Source: Rhyacophila brunnea
Taxonomy: Eukaryota; Arthropoda; Insecta; Trichoptera; Rhyacophilidae
Assembly: GCA_022495005.1 (NCBI GenBank)
Contig: JAGYXB010000061.1
Location: 1,240,001-1,304,000, forward strand
Direction of reading: 5' to 3'
DNA length: 64,000 nt
Shown here: piece by piece, positions 58,666 to 64,000 of the stretch
Layout: the number at the start of each line of letters is the position of its first letter
How positions within the stretch are numbered: position 1 is the first letter of the stretch
Notes under the pieces: generated by a model
What the model was told of the DNA's origin: nothing
The model's database searches: none
What the model saw: the letters and a program-made list of their open reading frames with translations, nothing else
Position numbers and translations under genes: made by a program

Positions 58666-61600
58666 TAGGTATTAAAATTAATTTTCGTACATTTGTTCTT
58701 CTTTAGTTAATTAAATTGATTAACAGGGCCATTTAAAATTATTTTTATAACTCCTTTGCAATAATAACATTTGCGGTATAATAATATATAAGTTATCGTT
58801 ATTTGACAGATGTCATAACTCATCTCTTAATGTCTCTGTCATATTTCTTCGGAACATTATAATATTACTTACTAAATGAATTGAAGCATCACGGCTGCAC
58901 TGCCCATATGTGAACCTTTCAATGGTGGCACGTAAAAACAATCATACGATATAATTTTAGTTTCAAATTCAAGTCAATAAAAGATGTAATTATGCTTTCC
59001 TGATTTAATGATTTAATTCTACTCACGTTAATAGAAATAAAAAAGGACGACACATTCAGAGTAATTCGCTTATGTTCATAATATATAACAAATCGCCAAA
59101 CGAATTGCGATGTTTTCACTAACATTATTCGATGGAAGATGGCACCCAGAACAAGACGATATGTTATGTTGACGACGACGTTTTATTAAATAAAAACAAC
59201 AAGACGATATGAATTACTAGAATGTTTTGTCACAATAACTAAATACCAGTGAAGGCGCTGTCAGACGATAGTGAATTGTACCAAGATAATGGTTTTCTCA
59301 CCGGAAAAAATGAAGTGCGTCAATGGGTACATACGATATTTGAATTAAAATAATCGGTTCCATTTGCCAATAAGGTATTAAAAGATCTAAGGCGACGAAA
59401 ATGTCATTCTGTTGGACGTGAATAGTAATATGACAAATCGAATACAGTATGTAAAAAAATGTGGATTTTAAACGTTACGATTCTGTAAAATCATCAGTTA
59501 TTTCTCAAATCTTTCCAATTGAATTGGTATACAATTCAGGGATGAACAAATCGAAGTGAAAATATTAAAATATAAGCAAAGTGTTCCTTTAAAAAAAGAG
59601 GTGTGTTTTCTAAAATGTCTTTCCTCTACGCCGTCACTGATTTTTAATTAATGTTGTCGCGGTGTGTCTTGGTATATTTTTAGATCAGTTTATCTATCTA
59701 ATATTTTTACGATACATTTTAGGGGCGTACGGTACTTAATTGAATACTTCTGTCATTGAGTAAGATTTTATGAAATAATCACTTATATATGAACTGACAA
59801 GACCTTTTTTAATAATGTTTCAGAAACATATTATATTGATATTATAATTTTTGTCCAGTTAAGATTTACTTATACTTACCATACAAATATATGTTTTTGA
59901 TAGCAACATTTAGTAGTGTTTACCGAAACATCAAGAGAATTCAAAAATAATGGGAAGTAGTACGGGCGTGGTTGTAAGAACGTATTATTGTCGATTTTGA
60001 AGAAATATGAACTCGTGATAAAGAACATGTTTACGTCTGTACATGCATAACAATAATTGTCTACCTAAACGCAACGCGTATTCAATATTGTTATTACATT
60101 TAGGACATTCATGGAGTTTTGTATTTGTTGTGTATTTTTTGGCTTGTCACACCTGTAATCAACCGAAATTGCAGTCAAAGTCTTGGCCTATGGCGACTGG
60201 CGTTCACATTTCTAGCTTAATAATACAGTCTGTGCATACAAACTTTCTGAAGTTTATTGAAAAAAGTTTTTTTTACGTTTGGCATACAGTGAAAATGATC
60301 ACACTAGGATAATCGGCAACTTTCTAAAAACCATAAAAATTATATTTTTGATATGAATTTTTCAGTGTGGATGAAGTTGGCAGCAGAAAAAAATGTTTGG
60401 TATATTAAATTATGATATATTTCATTATGGTTTACAATAGTTTACATCATTTTTATCTATGCGTAGAAGCCTTTATGAATTTTCACAGTTTACTACTATT
60501 ATAACAAACTGCTTCTGAAAACTGGTTATTACTATAGTTTATATTTATATTTGTTCAACCTTCTTGGGCTATGTACACGTACTTATACATCGATTCAAAC
60601 GAACATTTTGTATATTTTCCTTATCCAACCAACAAATAATCAACCAATAAAGAACGCATTATAATGATCTGCAACGTTCTCAGACGTGCATCTTGATTAT
60701 TACCGAGAGTGTAATTATTTATGAATAAATTTTATAATAAAATTAGAAACCATCGTTCAATGTTCGTACATTAGTCTATACTTCTTAATTTTTTTCAAAA
60801 TCGGAAATGTGCTTCATTTTTTACGCCCTAAGAAAGATGTCATAACTTCCTCTGTCATTTTTTCTATGATATATCATTTTAATGTCCTGCATCCCCCTAC
60901 TCAACAAAATGTATTTTTAAAACACAGATAAAAAGCTCATATCATCGAATGATGTTTATTTCCTACTAGGGGGCACTTGGATATTATGTAAATATGTATG
61001 TTTCAGTACCTACACATACCAGTAAGACGTAAGATGACGTTATTGAAAATATATCAAGAGCTCATATTATTTTATAACTTAAAGCTTTTGGTACAATCTT
61101 GATAAATGAATTAGTAGAAATAAATGGTAGGCTTTATTACAATCATTTGTAGGGTATATTATAATAGGTACGTGTAATTAATCGTCTATTATTTGCACTA
61201 AAGTGCATTACAGGGCAAGCAACAATGCGCTGCAAATTTACGCATAAGTACTTCGATACCTCAACGCATCACAATGCAAGAAATCAATCTTGACGTTGTT
61301 GTACGTTAAGGCGCCACAGTTTCAGTGCCTCCTCCTCCAGCATTTAATTCCATCCAGACCTTTCCTCCAGTTTAGAAGCCCAAGGTCTTTAAATCCAACT
61401 CGACATTCTCCCTCTGTATTGTACGAAGTCTTTGTTTTGCTTACAGGCTTCCCGATTGTCAGTTATTTGCCTTGCGTGACTCGTCCATCTCGTGTACTTG
61501 GACCAGCCATCTAAGGTGGCCCAATTGTATGCACTGAACGACGTGTAACCCCCCGTATTATAAACAGGTACCTATGTATTTTTTCGGTCAAAATATTAGT

Positions 61601-62190
61601 ATTGAGAACAAGAGACTTTTTAAACATTGGGTTTAATTAGCTAGATAATCATTTTTCGAAAGCACCAATTTGTATTCGTTAGCAATGTATCCTTGTAACC
61701 AATTATAAAACATCATAATAATATTCTTTCGATTTTACTAATTGAATAATTTATAACTTTAGTAAAAGGGTAGTTTACTTGTTGATTTGTCGTGTTGCCG
61801 GTGTTGCACACAAAACTAATAAAAAAACCCACAAATCGATATAACGTTTGGAAGTACTTACATTTCCAGCGTGTGCCGTACATATTCCGGTTTGGCGAGA
61901 TCGTAAAAGCTTCGGTGACATTTTATTGTATTGCTTTCAACTTTCGCGCACGTGTCCTGCGCAATATGTTCACATTATTTTACGCGTTGTGAACTTTCGC
62001 GCTCTACTGCAATAATATTTGTAGCTATAATAAGTAATCATTTTTGTATTTTTTAAGTAAAGCTATAAATCTTAGTTCCTTCAAAATAACGTAATAATAT
62101 GTTTAATAATAGTAAAAAGCTCCATTTGGATAATTTTATTTAACAGTACAAGACTCTGCAGACGGAGGCTGTCGGGCTCACGGGGCCCAT
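58666..62190. other. AT-rich unassigned DNA with a probable LINE 3' fragment
   Basis: No host gene is supported. At 61283-61545 the words CCAGCATTTAATTCCATCC and TTTAGAAGCCCAAGG resemble 27640-27695 and look like a LINE 3' region on the minus strand. At 59150-59211 a 14-bp direct repeat encloses a 34-bp insertion (listed separately). Confidence 0.4.
59150..59211 (+). mobile_element. 34-bp micro-insertion between 14-bp direct repeats
   Basis: AACAAGACGATATG occurs at 59150-59163 and 59198-59211. The 34 bp between them end in an A-rich ATTAAATAAAAAC. A target duplication of this size plus an A-rich 3' end is what a drastically 5'-truncated non-LTR retrotransposition leaves; a slippage duplication is the alternative. 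Confidence 0.55.
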
Positions 62191-62630
62191 TAGCTCGTAT
62201 TCTTGTTTGTCCCGTACAGATTTTTTCTTGTTTGTCCAAGATTTTTAACTAACTTCCCGACTAGCTAGATATTTGAAACTTTTAGAATATATCAGAACAC
62301 GACGGAAATGCATTTTTTAATACTTTTGGCCATCTTTAAGCAGAATTGAATTCATTTTCAGTTGATTCTATCTTTTATGTTTCGGAAAAAATCGTTTAAA
62401 GTAATATTTACTACACACTATTATTGGTTGCTAAATGGGTCCTAGCAACTAAATTATTAATATATACGTGCGTTACTATGGAAATCAATATGAAATGTCA
62501 AAATAACATATCAGTATTCTATATTTATGAATACATATAATTATCAAGTTTATATGATTCAACAGAAAATTTAAAAACGTAGTATATAAAAAGATCTTTT
62601 TATCTTGTAATTATTTAAATTTAAAATACA
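62191..62630 (+). repeat. Dispersed repeat (TTAGCTCGTATTCTT family), copy 2
   Basis: It starts TTAGCTCGTATTCTTGTTTG and is colinear with 31715-32155 with substitutions and small indels. Left of it is ACGGGGCCCA, right of it ATACATATTC; neither matches the flanks of the other copy, so both boundaries are real. Confidence 0.75.
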
Positions 62631-62850
62631 TATTCAAAATAAAGCAGGATTCGAATTGGAGCGGAGCTTACTGGAACTCAGATCCGGTTCGTAAAATGGC
62701 CAAGAATATCGCTAACAAAAACTAGCAGGACCACTGACTTCCATATTTAACCCGCCTACTATATATTATAGCTCCTTGTCGCTTCAACCGCGGATCCTTG
62801 TACTATTTCGGATACATTCCATATACGCAGACACTCCGCACTGTGAGTCT
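62631..62850. other. Short unassigned stretch with a tRNA-like B box
   Basis: On the minus strand CTCCAATTCGAATCCTGC has a B-box-like core, but no A box at proper spacing was found. 62748-62795 resembles 37245-37300. Confidence 0.35.
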
Positions 62851-62858
62851 AGCGATGG

Positions 62859-63255
62859 CAGTGACGTCCCTAGACAAAATGCCGCCCCTAGGTAGCGCCA
62901 AAATGCCGCTTCATTTTTATCATTCTTTCATAACTCCTACATTATATAAGAAATATATGATATATTGGGTAGGTACAAAATTAAATTTATAAATATGTTT
63001 TCCCCAAAAGTGTTTTTTTACGTTAGTAATACAGTGGCTTCTTACACATCGCGAACCTGGTAAAAAAAATACAGTCCTGTTGAAACTTTATGTTAATTAA
63101 TACATTTTATTTCCAATCAATGAGCTAATTTTTTAATGGAAAGATATTTTTGTTATCACTATATATATGAAATGATTCTCCTCAATTTGGCGCCCTTTAA
63201 GTGACTGCCGCCCCCAAGCGACGCTCAATCTGCCTACCCCCACGGGACGGCACTT
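62859..63255 (-). mobile_element. hAT MITE, CAGTGACGTCCC family, copy 3 (397 bp)
   Basis: In the window the element starts CAGTGACGTCCCTAGACAAA and ends CACGGGACGGCACTT; relative to the 34.1-kb copy it is inverted. Flanks AGCGATGG (62851-62858) and AGCAATGG (63256-63263) agree at 7 of 8 bases. CCGCCCCCAAGCGACGCTCA and TGAAATGATTCTCCTCAATT are the complement of words in the 34.1-kb copy, whereas the centres diverge. Confidence 0.92.
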
Positions 63256-63263
63256 AGCAATGG

Positions 63264-64000
63264 ACACTTAATCAGCAGCTATAATTAAGTGTGTTCACCT
63301 TCGATATTATAGCGTTTTGTCACATCCACATGTGCGATATGTAATATTAGGATCGTTATTATCCGTTTGTACCGTCCTTGTCTTTTAATCATACCATATC
63401 GGAATATTAAAACAATCATTGGATTCCCATATTTTTACACCCATTATTCACGAGTGTCACGGGCCTTCCAGTGGCCACAGGCCTTGCGTATCGTAGAATG
63501 CCAAGAGCAGTGGGGTCATCCTGTGGAGAAGGCTGTGAGACAACCAAATCATCCGGGTCATAATCCTCATTCATGAGCTCCTAACAAAGTGGGAAAATAC
63601 GTAATTTTCCATTCACTTCCGTTCCTGGGGGGAACCTGTACCCCTCTGTATGCGCGCCTAACCTGTAATATTTTATATATTCTGATTATTATTAAACTAT
63701 GTGGAATAAGTACTATATTTTGCGTTTTATTTTAATTAACATAATTACTTACTACATTATTTAAACTAAAATTTATTACACTTATACCAACCTACTCATT
63801 ATTAATTAAGGGTATAGATATAATCGAAAACATTAGCATGCAAACTATAATTTTTGCATTGGAGATTACATAAAATTAAAACGGCACCTGGTATAAATAA
63901 AATGCCAAATTTATTGAATTGAACGCGAAAAAAGCAAATAAACAATATTTTTAATATTTTTTTGTATACGGCCTGAATTCGCTTAGTATTACAATGTTAC
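63264..64000. other. Unassigned DNA, possible LINE tail
   Basis: The frame 63367-63576 ends AVRQPNHPGHNPHS, vaguely like the 'GHDPQ' C-termini of LINE proteins, but no other motif supports it. The rest is AT-rich with no gene. Confidence 0.35.

Overview
This is AT-rich eukaryotic nuclear DNA, most likely from an insect and perhaps a sternorrhynchan hemipteran such as an aphid. That guess rests on base composition, the abundance of short hAT-type non-autonomous elements, the recurring TAGGTACCTA and AATATTATAATATT words, a degenerate CCTAA array (the insect telomere unit read on one strand), and non-LTR retrotransposon remnants of types common in arthropods. A lepidopteran or another insect cannot be excluded from the sequence alone. 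I see no bacterial gene organisation, no rRNA, no CRISPR and no plausible intact tRNA gene.

No confidently recognisable host protein-coding gene was found. Nearly all short open frames are chance frames on both strands of AT-rich DNA. The exceptions are (i) a long reverse-transcriptase frame of a 5'-truncated Jockey/CR1-like non-LTR retrotransposon at 34.8-36.7 kb (minus strand), (ii) decayed LINE 3' coding ends at 4.8, 14.2, 38.9, 41.6, 52.2 and 58.2 kb, (iii) hAT transposase C-terminal remnants at 19.0 and 32.8 kb, and (iv) an unassigned, possibly frameshifted exon-like block at 17.3-17.7 kb preceded by a good splice acceptor. The window is best read as an intergenic stretch or the inside of a very large intron.

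Layout. 0-9 kb: unassigned AT-rich DNA, one GGTACAAG-ended MITE, a LINE tail split by a hAT MITE (5.28-5.66), a hAT-like element (7.10-7.43), a double foldback carrying a hammerhead-ribozyme-like motif (7.45-7.68), a 47-bp palindrome (8.65) and a tRNA-derived SINE (9.0). 12.4-13.9 kb: a hAT element with a TAA-flanked, Harbinger-type MITE nested inside it. 15.9-19.5 kb: three hAT elements with 8-bp target duplications and the exon-like block. 22-24.7 kb: further MITE and hAT-like copies and a GC-rich island containing an RFX X-box-like palindrome. 30.3-38.4 kb: a MITE with perfect 51-bp inverted repeats, two hAT elements, the LINE and a possible third hAT. 41.6-45.5 kb: a SINE, and a 2-kb-spaced direct repeat with a hAT element between its copies. 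48.3-51.4 kb: a TTAA-flanked element, the best GGTACAAG MITE, a second TAA-flanked MITE and a 17-bp tandem array. 52-63 kb: LINE tails, a tRNA-derived SINE, a copy of a dispersed repeat also present at 31.7 kb, and a third member of the CAGTGACGTCCC hAT family.

There is no operon-like cooperation between genes here. The interacting parts are transposable elements: autonomous hAT, Harbinger and LINE proteins encoded elsewhere in the genome would have mobilised these mostly non-autonomous copies. Nesting gives a partial history (LINE at 4.8 kb older than its hAT insertion; hAT at 12.4 kb older than its TAA-flanked MITE). All family assignments come from termini, target-site duplications and remnant protein motifs read by eye; no database search was possible.
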